From: Streptomyces sp. CC0208
Lineage (GTDB): Bacteria > Actinomycetota > Actinomycetes > Streptomycetales > Streptomycetaceae
Direction: 5' to 3'
DNA: 64,000 nucleotides
Assembly: GCF_003443735.1 (NCBI RefSeq)
Contig: NZ_CP031969.1
Location: forward strand, 8,308,001 to 8,372,000
In this document: piece by piece, positions 42,802 through 52,310 of the stretch
How positions within the stretch are numbered: the first letter of the stretch is position 1
Layout of the letters: the number at the start of each line of letters is the position of its first letter
The notes under the pieces: model-generated
What the model was told of the DNA's origin: nothing
Database searches by the model: none
The model's input: the letters and a program-made list of their open reading frames with translations, nothing else
Made by a program: the position numbers and the translations under genes

Positions 42802-43407
42802 ATGCAGGACACGACCCACACGGACAGCCGTCTCGCCCTCGACCTGGCCCTCACCATCCGGCACGACGGACACGGGGGCGTCGCCGACGACCTGAGCGAC
42901 CTCGCCGGTCTCACCGCCTGGGTCCGGGAGCACGCCGAGACACTGCCGGACGCCTCGGAGCTCAGTGTCGACGAGACGACCCTGGCCGCGGTGCGTGACC
43001 TGCGGGCCGCCGTCCGCGCCCTGTTCGCCCGCGCCGTGCGCCCCGGCGCGCCCAGCCCCGCCGACGCGACACGCCTCGTGCCGGTGCCCGAGGCCGTCGC
43101 CCGCCTCAACGCGGCCGCCGCCCGCACCCCGACCGTCCCCGTGCTGCACTGGACCGACGACACCGAACCCGTCGTGCACCGGCAGCCGTCGCCGCGGGGG
43201 ACCGACCTCACGGCCGTGCTCGCGCAGGCCGCGATCGCGTTCGTCTCCGGAGCCGACCGGCGACGGCTGCGGGCCTGCCCCGCCCCGCGCTGCGTGCGGT
43301 ACTTCCTGAAGGATCATCCGCGGCAGGAGTGGTGCAAGCCCTCCTGCGGAAACCGCGCCCGGGTCGCACGGCATCATGAGCGTCACAAGCAGGGCGGGAG
43401 ACCGTGA
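42802..43407 (+). CDS. CGNR zinc finger (ABATE) domain regulator
   Basis: This 201-residue protein has an N-terminal ABATE domain (LALDLALTIRHDGHGGVADD through HWTDDTEPVVHRQ) and a C-terminal zinc finger RLRACPAPRCVRYFLKDHPR with WCKPSCGNRARVARHHERHK. The last part is the CGNR motif. The family is presumed to be DNA-binding regulators. TACCAT at 42789-42794 ends 7 bases before the ATG at 42802 and no ribosome site exists, so the transcript is probably leaderless. Confidence 0.9.
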   Translation: MQDTTHTDSRLALDLALTIRHDGHGGVADDLSDLAGLTAWVREHAETLPDASELSVDETTLAAVRDLRAAVRALFARAVRPGAPSPADATRLVPVPEAVARLNAAAARTPTVPVLHWTDDTEPVVHRQPSPRGTDLTAVLAQAAIAFVSGADRRRLRACPAPRCVRYFLKDHPRQEWCKPSCGNRARVARHHERHKQGGRP

Positions 43408-43568
43408 CGTCGAAGCGTGTGACGTCGTACGAACAGGTCCTCCAGCCAGGCACGGAGTAGGCCGAGACAGGCCCGCCCGGCACCCCCGAGGCGTACGCTG
43501 AGGTGCCTGTAGGTCACGGTGTGCGCTCGCTCCCCGCGCGGGTGTGCCGCCGTGACGGGGGGTGCGCC

Positions 43569-46451
43569 ATGATGCAGCGCGGTGTTCGGAGCAGAAGGAC
43601 TCTCCTGGAGCGGGAGAGTGAACTCGCCACCGTCGACGAGGCGTTGGGTGAGCTCACCGGGTTGCGTCCGGACGGTGCCGAACCGCACGGGCGCCCCCGC
43701 GGAGCGTTGCTCGCCGTCGCCGGACGCCCCGGCATCGGCAAGACCACCCTGCTCGCCGAGGTCCGCCGCCGCGCCGCCGCGCGGGGCTGCACCGTCCTGG
43801 CCGCCCGCGGCGGCGACCAGGAGCAGCGCGTCGCCTTCCATGTCGCCCGGCAACTCCTCCAGCCCCAGTTCGCCGGCGCGGGCGAAGCCGATCTCCGTGC
43901 CCAGCTGGGCAGTTGGTACGACATCGTCGGCCCCGCACTCGGCCTGTGCGCCCCGACCGACGGAGCGCCGCCCGATCCGCAGGGCCTGCGCGACGGACTC
44001 GACTGGGTCCTCACCCATCTCGCCGTCCTGCGCGCCCCGATGGTGCTGGTGCTCGACGACGCCCACTGGGCCGACCCCGAGTCCCTGGGCTGGCTGTCCG
44101 CGTTCGCACCCCGGGCCGAGGAACTCCCGATGCTGGTCGTCGTCGCCTACCGGCCCGACGAACTCCCCGAGCACGCCGAGTCGTTCAGGGCACTGCCCGG
44201 CCGGGCCGGCGGACGTCCGCTCGACCTGGAACCGCTCAGTGCCGTCGCCGTCGCCCGGCTGGTACGGGAGACGCTCGGCGCGCACGCCGACGACGCGTTC
44301 TGCCGGGAGTGCTGGGCCGTCACCGCGGGCAACCCCTTCGAGACGGTCGAACTGACCGCCAAGGTGCACGACCGCGGGGTCGCCCCCACCGAGGACGCCG
44401 CCCACCTGCTCCGCGACCTCGCCGCCGCCGTCAAGGGCAGCGGCCTGGTCGCCCGCCTCGAACGCCTCGGCGCCTCGACCGTCCGCTTCGCCTGGGCCTG
44501 CGCGGTCCTCGGCACCGAGATCCATCCCCACCTCGCCGCGGCCGTCGCAGGACTGGGCCACGAGGAGGCCGCCGACGCGGCCGACGACCTGCGCGGCGCC
44601 CGCATCCTCACCGGTGTCGAATCCCTGGAGTTCGTCCACCCGCTCATCGCCACCGCCGTCTACCGGGCCATCCCGCCAGGCTTCCGCGTCGCGCTGCACG
44701 GTCAGGCCGCCTGGTGCGTCGTCGACGACGGACGGGGACCCGCCGCCGCTGCCCGCCACCTCCTGGAGACCCACCCCGACGGCGACCCCTGGGTCGTGCA
44801 GCAACTGCGCGCCGCCGCGGCCGAGACCCTGCGCTCCGGCGCCCCCGACGCGGCCCGCAGCTATCTCGCCCGCGCCCTGCGCGAACCCCCGCCCTTCGAG
44901 GACCGCGCCGCCGTTCTGTACGAACTGGGCAGCGCCTCCCTGCTCACCGAACCGGCCACCACGGTCAACCACCTGCGCGCCGCCCTCGAAGAGCCCATCG
45001 CCGACTCCGCTCTGCGGCACCGCATCGTCTACCGGCTCTCCCAGGTCCTCGCCCACAGCGACCGCCTCGCCGAGGCCTCCGACACCCTCGCCCGCGAGAT
45101 CGAGGTCACCGGCGACGCCCGCGTCAAGCTGCGCATGGTCGCCGAACAGTTCATGTGGGACGCCTTCCGCGCCGACGAACCCGACCACCCCTCCCGCTCC
45201 CGCCGCATGGCTCGGCTCGCCGACCGGCTCACCGGCCGCGATCTGACCGAGCGGTACATCATCGGCCTGCGCGCCTGGGACGCCGTCCTGCGCGGCGAAC
45301 CCGCCCACATCGCCCTCCGCCATGCCGAGCGTGCCCTCGCCGGCGGCCTCGGCTGGGCCGATCCCGACTGCGGCTTCGAGGTGCCCGTCCTCGTCGCCCT
45401 CGCCTTCACCTACGCCGACCGGCCCGGCCGCACCGAGGAGCTCTTCGCCGCCGGGATCGCCGACTTCGAGCGCCAGGGCTGGCGCGGCGCCCACCTCTCC
45501 TTCGCCTACACCCTCCTCGCCTACGTCCGCTTCCGCCGCGGCCGCCTCGCCGAGGCCGAGGACTTCGTCCGCGCCGGGCTGCGGCTGGCCGAGCGTGTCG
45601 GTCCGGGCACCCCGGCCCACTGGTACGCCGTGGGCATCCTGATCGAGGTCCTGCTGGCCCGCGGCCGGGTCGAGGAGGCCGCGCAGATCGCCGAGGACTA
45701 CTCCTTCGGCGCCCCCTACCCGGCCGTCGTGGTCTTCCCCGACGCTCAGACCGTGCGCGGCGAGCTGCTGCTGGCCCGCGGCCTGACCAAGGACGCGGCC
45801 GCCGAACTGGCCGCCGCCGGCCGCCGTCTGGAACCGCGCGGCATGCGCAACCCCGCGTGGTGCCCCTGGCAGCTCCACCTGGCCCGCGCCGAGAGCCACG
45901 ACGCCCCGGAACGGGCGGTCACCACGGCCCTCGAAGCGGTGGCCCGAGCCCGGCAGTTCGGGGCCCCGTCCGCCGTGGGCCAGGCACTCCGGCTGGCCGC
46001 CGAGGTATCGCCCGGCTCGGCCCGGGTGAAGCTCCTGGAGGAGTCGGTCGCCCATCTGGAACGTTCTCCCGCCGCCTACGAGCTCGCCTGCGCGCTGGTG
46101 GCGCTGGGCTCGGAACTCCGTCGCGCGGGCCGCGCCCGGGAGGCCGCGGACCACCTCTACCGGGGCCTCGACACCGCCGTCCAGTGCGGCGCCGACGGCC
46201 TGGTCGAGACCGCCCGCGACGAACTGATCGCCGCGGGCCTGCGCCCCCGCCGTCTGCACAGCACGGAGACGGACACGCTCACGGCACGCGAACGTACGGC
46301 GGCGAACCTGGCGGCGCGGGGACACACGGACGAGGAGATCGCGAAGGAACTCGACGCCGACGAGCAGACGGTGACCCGCCTACTGTCGGCCGTCTGCCGC
46401 AAGCTGGGAACGGACAGCACCGGCCTTCGAACGCTGAGTGACCGCCCCTAG
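43569..46451 (+). CDS. LAL-type (large ATP-binding LuxR family) transcriptional regulator
   Basis: This regulator of about 960 residues has an N-terminal AAA/STAND ATPase with Walker A VAGRPGIGKTTLLAEVRRRA (about 45) and Walker B MVLVLDDAHWADPESLGWL. A long helical TPR-like middle (LEAETH-like repeats of Ala/Arg/Glu) follows. The C-terminal LuxR helix-turn-helix is DTLTARERTAANLAARGHTD with EEIAKELDADEQTVTRLLSA. Such proteins activate secondary metabolism or catabolism in response to an unknown ligand. I chose the ATG at 43569 because RTLLERESELATVDEAL follows as in relatives and GGGGGG precedes it; an in-frame start at 43503 would add 22 residues. Confidence 0.9.
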   Translation: MMQRGVRSRRTLLERESELATVDEALGELTGLRPDGAEPHGRPRGALLAVAGRPGIGKTTLLAEVRRRAAARGCTVLAARGGDQEQRVAFHVARQLLQPQFAGAGEADLRAQLGSWYDIVGPALGLCAPTDGAPPDPQGLRDGLDWVLTHLAVLRAPMVLVLDDAHWADPESLGWLSAFAPRAEELPMLVVVAYRPDELPEHAESFRALPGRAGGRPLDLEPLSAVAVARLVRETLGAHADDAFCRECWAVTAGNPFETVELTAKVHDRGVAPTEDAAHLLRDLAAAVKGSGLVARLERLGASTVRFAWACAVLGTEIHPHLAAAVAGLGHEEAADAADDLRGARILTGVESLEFVHPLIATAVYRAIPPGFRVALHGQAAWCVVDDGRGPAAAARHLLETHPDGDPWVVQQLRAAAAETLRSGAPDAARSYLARALREPPPFEDRAAVLYELGSASLLTEPATTVNHLRAALEEPIADSALRHRIVYRLSQVLAHSDRLAEASDTLAREIEVTGDARVKLRMVAEQFMWDAFRADEPDHPSRSRRMARLADRLTGRDLTERYIIGLRAWDAVLRGEPAHIALRHAERALAGGLGWADPDCGFEVPVLVALAFTYADRPGRTEELFAAGIADFERQGWRGAHLSFAYTLLAYVRFRRGRLAEAEDFVRAGLRLAERVGPGTPAHWYAVGILIEVLLARGRVEEAAQIAEDYSFGAPYPAVVVFPDAQTVRGELLLARGLTKDAAAELAAAGRRLEPRGMRNPAWCPWQLHLARAESHDAPERAVTTALEAVARARQFGAPSAVGQALRLAAEVSPGSARVKLLEESVAHLERSPAAYELACALVALGSELRRAGRAREAADHLYRGLDTAVQCGADGLVETARDELIAAGLRPRRLHSTETDTLTARERTAANLAARGHTDEEIAKELDADEQTVTRLLSAVCRKLGTDSTGLRTLSDRP

Positions 46452-46528
46452 GGGGCGGCGGGAAAGCGAGACCAGCAGCCACGCACCTGTACCCGCACGA
46501 GCACGTGAGAGCCCATTACGATGGGCGC

Positions 46529-47026
46529 ATGTCGTTCCTCCGCCGCCGCAGCGCAACCCCCGCCGGTCCAGACTTCGACGTACTGGCCATGGACCCGGGC
46601 GACTGGCCCGGCAACCTCGGCGCGGGGCTCCTGCCCGCCCCCGACGGCACCTGCCAGGGCGTCTTCCTGCGCTACGACCTCTTCGGCGGCCGCGGCCCCG
46701 CGATGATCATCGGCAACCTCCCCGAGGGCTCCCCGGCCCGCGAGGTCCCCGAGGGCCAGGTCCCCTTCGAGGTGGCCCAGCTGCTGATCGCGCTGGAGAA
46801 CGACGAGGAGGTGACCGTCACCGACACCGAGGACATGCCGGTGATGCAGGGCGACAACCTCCTGATCGTGCGCCGCCTCAAGCTCTCCGAGAGCCGCATC
46901 TCCTGCGTCCAGTTCGACCGCAGCGACAACGTCCTGGTGACCATCGCCGCCTGGGACCGCCCGATCACGGACGACCTGTACGCCCTCCTCAAGCCCCTGC
47001 CGGCGGAGCTCTTCCAGCAGGGCTGA
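46529..47026 (+). CDS. Conserved hypothetical protein
   Basis: This 165-residue soluble protein is not recognised as a named family. It begins MSFLRRRSATPAGPDFDVLA and contains DLFGGRGPAMIIGNLPEGSP, VPFEVAQLLIALENDEEVTV and CVQFDRSDNVLVTIAAWDRP. It has no membrane span or cysteine cluster. TACGAT at 46517-46522 ends 6 bases before the ATG and there is no ribosome site, suggesting a leaderless transcript. Codon bias is typical of real genes. Bases 47027-47207 downstream hold nothing I recognise. Confidence 0.75.
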   Translation: MSFLRRRSATPAGPDFDVLAMDPGDWPGNLGAGLLPAPDGTCQGVFLRYDLFGGRGPAMIIGNLPEGSPAREVPEGQVPFEVAQLLIALENDEEVTVTDTEDMPVMQGDNLLIVRRLKLSESRISCVQFDRSDNVLVTIAAWDRPITDDLYALLKPLPAELFQQG

Positions 47027-47207
47027 ACCGTCTCACGCGGTCACCTTCGGCCGGGCCGCGACCGCCGAGTGGCGACGGTGTTCAGCCGCGACGGCAACGG
47101 CCGGCCACCGCCCACCCGGACCCGGACGGGCGGCTCGTGGCCGACGTCGGCACGTGGTCGTGCCGGGCGAGCGCCGACGACTGCACCGGCACCCTCCCGG
47201 ACGTCTC

Positions 47208-49163
47208 CTACCGCCGCACCGAGGGCTTCACATCGACGTCCGCCGCCCGCACGAACGCCACCCGGTGGCCGTACTGGATCTCGTAGTACAGGTCCTTGCC
47301 GACCACGACCTTGTGCGAGTCCGTCGTGAAGGTGACCGCGTAGTAGTACTCGCCGGGCACCCGGTCACCGATCACGTACGTCTGGCCCTTGAGCACCTTG
47401 TACGGCAGTGGCGACACCGCCTGCGCCGGGACCCCCGTCGGATAGGCGGAGGCCTCGGGGTAGGCGCGGCCGTACACCGGGACGCTGTCGAGACCCTCCT
47501 TCGGCGTCACCACGAGACCGGCGGCGTTCACCGCGGTCGGGTCGCTCGCGGGGTTCCTGAACCAGGCCTTCTGGCCCAGGTACCAGATCGCCGTCCAGTC
47601 GCCGTCGCGGCCGGCGACCGCGTACTGCTGGCCGGTGGAGACCCGCGACGACAGGTCGTTGACGTCGGTCGTCGGAGCCCTGCCGCCCAGCCCGATGTCC
47701 GTGATGAGGGCGGAGCTCTCGTCGGGCGCCGAGTAGAGCCGCACCTCGCTCGAACCGTGGGACGCGCAGGGCTCGCCCTTGGTGACGCAGCCCGTGTACT
47801 GCGGCTGGTTCGTGGCGTAGTCGGGCCGGATCGTCACCAGGCCGCCCTGCTTGGGTGCGGTGGCCCGGAACGGGTGGCCCAGCAGCTCGAAGTAGTGCCG
47901 CCAGTCCCAGTACGGGCCGGGGTCGGTGTGCATGCCCGCCACGGTCGAGGTCGTGGGACCCGGCACGTTCTCGTGGCCGAGGATGTGCTGCCGGTCCAGC
48001 GGGATGCCGTACTTCGCGGAGAGGTACTTCACCAGCCGCGCCGAGGAACGGTACATCGCCTCCGTGTACCAGGCGTCCGGACGGGCCAGGAAGCCCTCGT
48101 GCTCCAGACCGATCGACTTGGCGTTGATGTACCAGTTGCCCGCGTGCCAGGCCACGTCCTTGGCCTTCACATGCTGGGCGATGTGACCGTCGGTCGAGCG
48201 CAGGGTGTAGTTCCACGACACATAGGTGGGGTCCTGCACCAGGTTGAGGACCCCCTCCCAGGAACCCTCCGTGTCATGGATGACGATGTACTTGATGCTC
48301 TGCGACGCCGGACGGTCGCCCAGGTCGTGGTTGCCGTAGTCGTTGTCCCCGAACTCCTCGTACGGCGCCGGGATCCACTCGCAGGACACCGTCTTCGGGC
48401 ACTCGGTGTTGCCGGCGCCGAGCTTCCTGAGGCCCGTCCGGGCGAGCTGCGTGGTGTCGGGGGCGAGGTTCGGCCGACCGGTCAGGGCGACCTGCTGACC
48501 GGCGTCCGTGGTGCGTTCCTCGCCGGTGCGCAGCACGTCGAAGACGTCGTTCGCGTACGCCGCCGCCGTCGCGGTGTCGTCCGCGCCGGAGAAGCGGGCC
48601 ACCGCGCCGTACCAGTCCGCGGGGTCCTGGCTCAGCGGCTCTCCCAGCTCCTGCTGGGCGGCGGCCAGCAGCGCGGCGCCGCCGGCGACGTTCGCCGCGG
48701 GGTCGGTGCGCAGCTCCCGCGTGCTCAGGCCGGTCAGCTCGGCGGCCTTCGGCAGGGTTTCCAGGCGGGCCGGGAGCCCGGCGGGCTCCGGGACCTTCGT
48801 GTCGGGCAGCAGGGCAACGCGGGCGCTGTCGCCGCGCGCGTCCTCCGTGCCTTCGCTGTGGTGCGGCGCCGAGGCGAGCGCGGTGCGGGCGTCCGTCAGG
48901 TGCATCGGGCCGTAGCCCCCGGTCACGCTCGGGACGCCGGCGTGGGTGTCCCAGCGGGACTGGAGGTACGAGACGCCCAGCAGGACACTCTGCGGCACGT
49001 GGTACTCGGCGGCCGCCGTGGCGAAGGCCCGCTGGAGACCGGCCGAGGAGTCCTCGGCCGAGGACGGGACCGCGCCGAGCAGGGGCAGCAGCAGGGCGGT
49101 GCCGGCCAGCGTGCCGACCACCCGCCGGGTGGCTCTGTTGGGGTCGGTGGCGGATCCTCGCAA
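47208..49163 (-). CDS. Secreted N-acetylmuramoyl-L-alanine amidase
   Basis: This 651-residue exported cell-wall hydrolase has a signal peptide (RRVVGTLAGTALLLPLLGAV). The N-terminal helical domain resembles lytic transglycosylases (AAAEYHVPQSVLLGVSYLQS). An amidase_2 zinc domain follows at about 290-430: IKYIVIHDTEGSWEGVLNLV (first His), DVAWHAGNWYINAKSIGLEH and QHILGHENVPGPTTSTVAGM. C-terminal SH3-like wall-binding repeats end the protein (EVRLYSAPDESSALITDIGL). It cleaves the amide between MurNAc and the stem peptide. The start is a TTG complementary to 49161-49163 with GGAGG five bases before it, unusual but convincing. It stands alone between a phosphotransferase gene and a hypothetical gene. 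Confidence 0.92.
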   Translation of the reverse strand: MRGSATDPNRATRRVVGTLAGTALLLPLLGAVPSSAEDSSAGLQRAFATAAAEYHVPQSVLLGVSYLQSRWDTHAGVPSVTGGYGPMHLTDARTALASAPHHSEGTEDARGDSARVALLPDTKVPEPAGLPARLETLPKAAELTGLSTRELRTDPAANVAGGAALLAAAQQELGEPLSQDPADWYGAVARFSGADDTATAAAYANDVFDVLRTGEERTTDAGQQVALTGRPNLAPDTTQLARTGLRKLGAGNTECPKTVSCEWIPAPYEEFGDNDYGNHDLGDRPASQSIKYIVIHDTEGSWEGVLNLVQDPTYVSWNYTLRSTDGHIAQHVKAKDVAWHAGNWYINAKSIGLEHEGFLARPDAWYTEAMYRSSARLVKYLSAKYGIPLDRQHILGHENVPGPTTSTVAGMHTDPGPYWDWRHYFELLGHPFRATAPKQGGLVTIRPDYATNQPQYTGCVTKGEPCASHGSSEVRLYSAPDESSALITDIGLGGRAPTTDVNDLSSRVSTGQQYAVAGRDGDWTAIWYLGQKAWFRNPASDPTAVNAAGLVVTPKEGLDSVPVYGRAYPEASAYPTGVPAQAVSPLPYKVLKGQTYVIGDRVPGEYYYAVTFTTDSHKVVVGKDLYYEIQYGHRVAFVRAADVDVKPSVRR

Positions 49164-49364
49164 TGCAGCCTCCAGGGACGATCGAGTGCGATGAGCCGAG
49201 CGGGGCCGGACGTGCGTCAGTGCTACCGGCTTGTCGACGATCCGTCAATCATGCCCAGAGGCAGGAGATTTCCCATGTCAATGGGGGGCCGCGGGAGTTT
49301 CGTGGCGCAGGCCCGCGGGCCTGCGGGGCGTCAGTGGCGTACACCATTGACCGGCACCCGCGAA

Positions 49365-49394
49365 GGTGCCGCGGACATACGAAGGTCCGCGGCA
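49365..49394 (-). terminator. Hairpin downstream of the phosphotransferase gene
   Basis: GTGCCGCGGAC (49365-49375) and GTCCGCGGCAC (49384-49394) form a perfect 11-base stem with an 8-base loop, 38 bases past the stop of the gene at 49432-50568. There is no U-run, as is common in streptomycetes. It probably ends that transcript and shields the amidase promoter region. Confidence 0.65.
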
Positions 49395-49431
49395 CGCCGC
49401 TCCACAGGGCGCACCGCGGACCTCCGTCCCC

Positions 49432-50568
49432 TCAGCGAGTGCCGACCGCCGCGCGTACGGCCCGACGGGCCAGCTGGCAGTCGTCGTGCAGCCGCCTCAG
49501 CAGCAGCCGCTGTTCCTCGCCGGACGGCGCAGCACCCGGGTGGGCAGCGCCCGGTGCCGCCGGGGTCGAGTCGTGCATCGAACGCTGCACGGCCGTCTCA
49601 TAGGTACGGATCTCGCGGGTCAGTACGAGCATCAGGTTCACCAGGAAGGCGTCCCGCGAGGCCGGGCCCGCCGACTGGGCGATCTGGCTGATCTGACGGC
49701 GCGCCACCGGGGCGTCACCGAGGACCGACCACAGCGTCGCCAGGTCGTAGCCCGGCAGATACCAGCCCGCGTGCTCCCAGTCCACCAGCACTGGACCGGC
49801 CGGTGAGAGCAGGATGTTCGAGAGCAGTGCGTCGCCGTGGCAGAACTGGCCCATGCCCTGCCGGCTCGCGGAGTGCGCGATGCCGTGCAGCAGCTTCTGG
49901 AGGTCGCCCATGTCCCGGTCGGTCAGCAGCCCCAGCTCGTGGTAGCGGGAGATGCGGGCCGCGTAGTCGAGCGGGGCGTCGAAGGTGCCCGCCGGGGGAC
50001 GCCAGGCGTTGAGCCGGCAGACCGCGCCGAGCGCCGCCCTGATGTCCGCGCGAGGCGGAGCCTCCGCCGGATGCCGGTGCAGCGCCGCCACCCGTCCGGG
50101 CATCCGCTCGATGACCAGGGTGCAGTTGTCGGGGTCCGCCGCGATCAGCCGCGGCACACGCACCGGAGGCCGGTGCCGGACGAACGAACGGTAGGCGGCT
50201 ATTTCGTGCCGGATCCGCTCGGCCCAGACGGGGGAGTGGTCGAGTAAACACTTGGCGACGGCCGTGCTGCGTCCCGTCGTACCGACCAGGAGCACGGAGC
50301 GTCCGCTGCGGCGCAGCACCTGCACCGGGGCGAACTCCGGGCAGATCCGGTGCACCGACGCGATCGCCGTGCGCAGCTGGGCGCCCTGGGGGCCGGACAA
50401 GTCGAGTCTCCCGCTGAGCGGTTGGGTGCCGAGCCCCGGAACGCGCCGTGCCCTGCCCGTACCCGGTACGGGGGCCGTCGGCCGCGCGGGGTCGAGGTAG
50501 GGGCCACCGCCCGGGCGGAGATGCGGCGACCGGGGCGGGGCGGACACGGAGGACGATGCTGCGTACAT
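49432..50568 (-). CDS. Aminoglycoside phosphotransferase-fold protein (TTA-containing)
   Basis: This 378-residue kinase-like protein has VLLVGTTGRSTAVAKCLLDH (ATP-lobe Lys), RLIAADPDNCTLVIERMPGR, the catalytic QFCHGDALLSNILL (HGDxxxxN) and the metal-binding VLVDWEHAGWYLPGYDLATL. Family members phosphorylate aminoglycosides, choline, homoserine or small metabolites; the substrate here is unknown. A TTA leucine codon at 50245-50247 (AAG-TGT-TTA-CTC) makes translation dependent on the bldA tRNA. It is divergent from the Nsd-like regulator gene. The start ATG complementary to 50566-50568 lacks a clear ribosome site and may lie further inside. Confidence 0.85.
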   Translation of the reverse strand: MYAASSSVSAPPRSPHLRPGGGPYLDPARPTAPVPGTGRARRVPGLGTQPLSGRLDLSGPQGAQLRTAIASVHRICPEFAPVQVLRRSGRSVLLVGTTGRSTAVAKCLLDHSPVWAERIRHEIAAYRSFVRHRPPVRVPRLIAADPDNCTLVIERMPGRVAALHRHPAEAPPRADIRAALGAVCRLNAWRPPAGTFDAPLDYAARISRYHELGLLTDRDMGDLQKLLHGIAHSASRQGMGQFCHGDALLSNILLSPAGPVLVDWEHAGWYLPGYDLATLWSVLGDAPVARRQISQIAQSAGPASRDAFLVNLMLVLTREIRTYETAVQRSMHDSTPAAPGAAHPGAAPSGEEQRLLLRRLHDDCQLARRAVRAAVGTR

Positions 50569-50811
50569 GGGCGAGACAGATCCCTTCGTGTGCCTGCTGT
50601 GCCTGGAGAAGCAGCGCGCCGCCCGGCCCGGACCACCGGGTGCACCCTGGGGAATGTCCCTGTGCGGTCCGGGTCGGGGTGGCGCGTTCCTACCTCAACG
50701 CATATGCCCCGTGGCACACCATCTGGCGGACCCTGGCGAACCCTGGCGAATAGTCCCGGAGCAACTGACCCGGGGCTACTGTCAACTCAGCCGAGAACCT
50801 GGGGGCTTGAC

Positions 50812-52305
50812 GTGAGCGGACAACCCAACACCCGACTTTCGGACCTGTTCGGCCTGGCCGGCTGGTCCAAGGGTGAACTCGCGAGGCTGGTCAACCGGCA
50901 GGCGGCGGCCATGGGCCATCCCCAGCTGTCGACCGACACCTCCCGGGTGCGGCGCTGGATCGACATGGGAGAGATCCCGCGCGATCCCGTGCCGCGGGTG
51001 CTGGCAGCTCTGTTCACCGAGCGTCTCGGCCGTGTCGTGACCATCGAGGACCTCGGTCTGGCCCGGCACGGGCGTACGGGAAAACGGCAGGGCGACGGGA
51101 GCGCGGAACATCCCGACGGCATGCCGTGGGCGCCCGACCGAACCGCTGCGGTCCTCACCGAATTCACGGGAATGGACCTCATGCTCAACCGACGCGGCTT
51201 GGTGGGTGCGGGTGCCGCGCTCACCGCGGGATCCGTGCTCAGCAGCGCCATGCACGACTGGCTGCACACCGATCCGGCCCTCACCGCCGATGCCCCCCAG
51301 TTCGACGACCCCCTGCACGCCGACCCCGCCGGGTTCGACCGTTACGAGGCCGCCCCCATCGGGTCGCAGGAGATCGAGGAGCTGGAGCGCTCCGTCGAAG
51401 TGTTCCGGGCCTGGGACGCGGCCCGCGGCGGCGGCCTCCAGCGCAAGGCGGTCGTGGGCCAGCTCAACGAGGTGGGCGGCATGCTCGCCTACCGGCACCC
51501 CGACCATCTCCAGCGGCGCCTGTGGGGTGTCGCCGCCAACCTGGCCGTCCTCGCGGGCTGGATGTCCCACGACGTCGGCCTCGAACCCACCGCCCAGAAG
51601 TACTTCGTGATCGCCGCGCATGCCGCGCGGGAGGGCGGTGACCGGCCCCGCGCCGGCGAGGCGCTCTCCCGGGCGGCCCGCCAGATGGTGCACCTGGGCC
51701 GGCCCGACGACGCGCTCGACCTGATGAAGCTCGCCCGATCCGGTTCCGGCGACGAGGTGCTGCCCCGCACCAAGGCGATGCTCTACACCATCGAGGCCTG
51801 GGCACAGGCCTCGATGGGCAAGGGCCAGGCCATGCGCCGCACCCTCGGACAGGCGGAGGACCTCTTCGTCTCCGACAAGAGCGACGTGCCGTCACCGAGC
51901 TGGATGCAGACCTTCAAGGAGGAGGACCTTTACGGCATGCAGGCCCTGGCCTACCGCACGCTGGCCGAGCACGATCCGAGTGCGGCCGCGCACGCCCAGC
52001 ACTACGCGGAGAAGGCCCTCGCCCTGCGGATCGACGGACGTCAGCGGTCGAAGATCTTCGACTTCCTGTCGATGGCCTCGGCCTGCTTCATCGCTGACGA
52101 CCCCGAACAGGCCGACCGCTACGCCCGGTTGGCGCTGGTCTCGATGGGCTCCAACTCCTCCCACCGCACCTGGGACCGGCTGCGTCAGATGTACCGGCTC
52201 ACCGCCGAGTACGCCGGCTACCCGAAGATCAACGAGCTGCGCGAGGAGATCAGGCTGGCACTGCCGAAGCCGAAGGGAAGGGGTGGCAACAGCACACGGG
52301 CATGA
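50812..52305 (+). CDS. NsdA/NsdB-like TPR regulator of development and antibiotic production
   Basis: This 497-residue protein has an N-terminal XRE-like region (LSDLFGLAGWSKGELARLVN, DTSRVRRWIDMGEIPRDPVP). A hydrophobic segment RRGLVGAGAALTAGSVLSSA follows, then a helical TPR-like body (LWGVAANLAVLAGWMSHDVG, ARQMVHLGRPDDALDLMKLA). Length and sequence agree with NsdA/NsdB of S. coelicolor as I recall them, which repress sporulation and antibiotic synthesis. Which paralogue it is cannot be decided. The GTG at 50812 follows CTGGGGG. It lies between two genes with TTA codons, and the PP2C gene ends 5 bases after it in the opposite direction. Confidence 0.85.
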   Translation: MSGQPNTRLSDLFGLAGWSKGELARLVNRQAAAMGHPQLSTDTSRVRRWIDMGEIPRDPVPRVLAALFTERLGRVVTIEDLGLARHGRTGKRQGDGSAEHPDGMPWAPDRTAAVLTEFTGMDLMLNRRGLVGAGAALTAGSVLSSAMHDWLHTDPALTADAPQFDDPLHADPAGFDRYEAAPIGSQEIEELERSVEVFRAWDAARGGGLQRKAVVGQLNEVGGMLAYRHPDHLQRRLWGVAANLAVLAGWMSHDVGLEPTAQKYFVIAAHAAREGGDRPRAGEALSRAARQMVHLGRPDDALDLMKLARSGSGDEVLPRTKAMLYTIEAWAQASMGKGQAMRRTLGQAEDLFVSDKSDVPSPSWMQTFKEEDLYGMQALAYRTLAEHDPSAAAHAQHYAEKALALRIDGRQRSKIFDFLSMASACFIADDPEQADRYARLALVSMGSNSSHRTWDRLRQMYRLTAEYAGYPKINELREEIRLALPKPKGRGGNSTRA

Positions 52306-52310
52306 GGTTG

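Noticed and set aside
43383..46325. 980-codon minus-strand open frame opposite the LAL regulator
   Set aside because: This is a Gly/Val-rich antisense artefact of GC-biased codons. The plus strand has Walker motifs and a LuxR helix-turn-helix.
50567..50815. Small plus-strand open frame before the Nsd-like gene
   Set aside because: The short Pro/Gly/Arg-rich translation lacks a ribosome site and is probably the untranslated leader of the 50812 gene.
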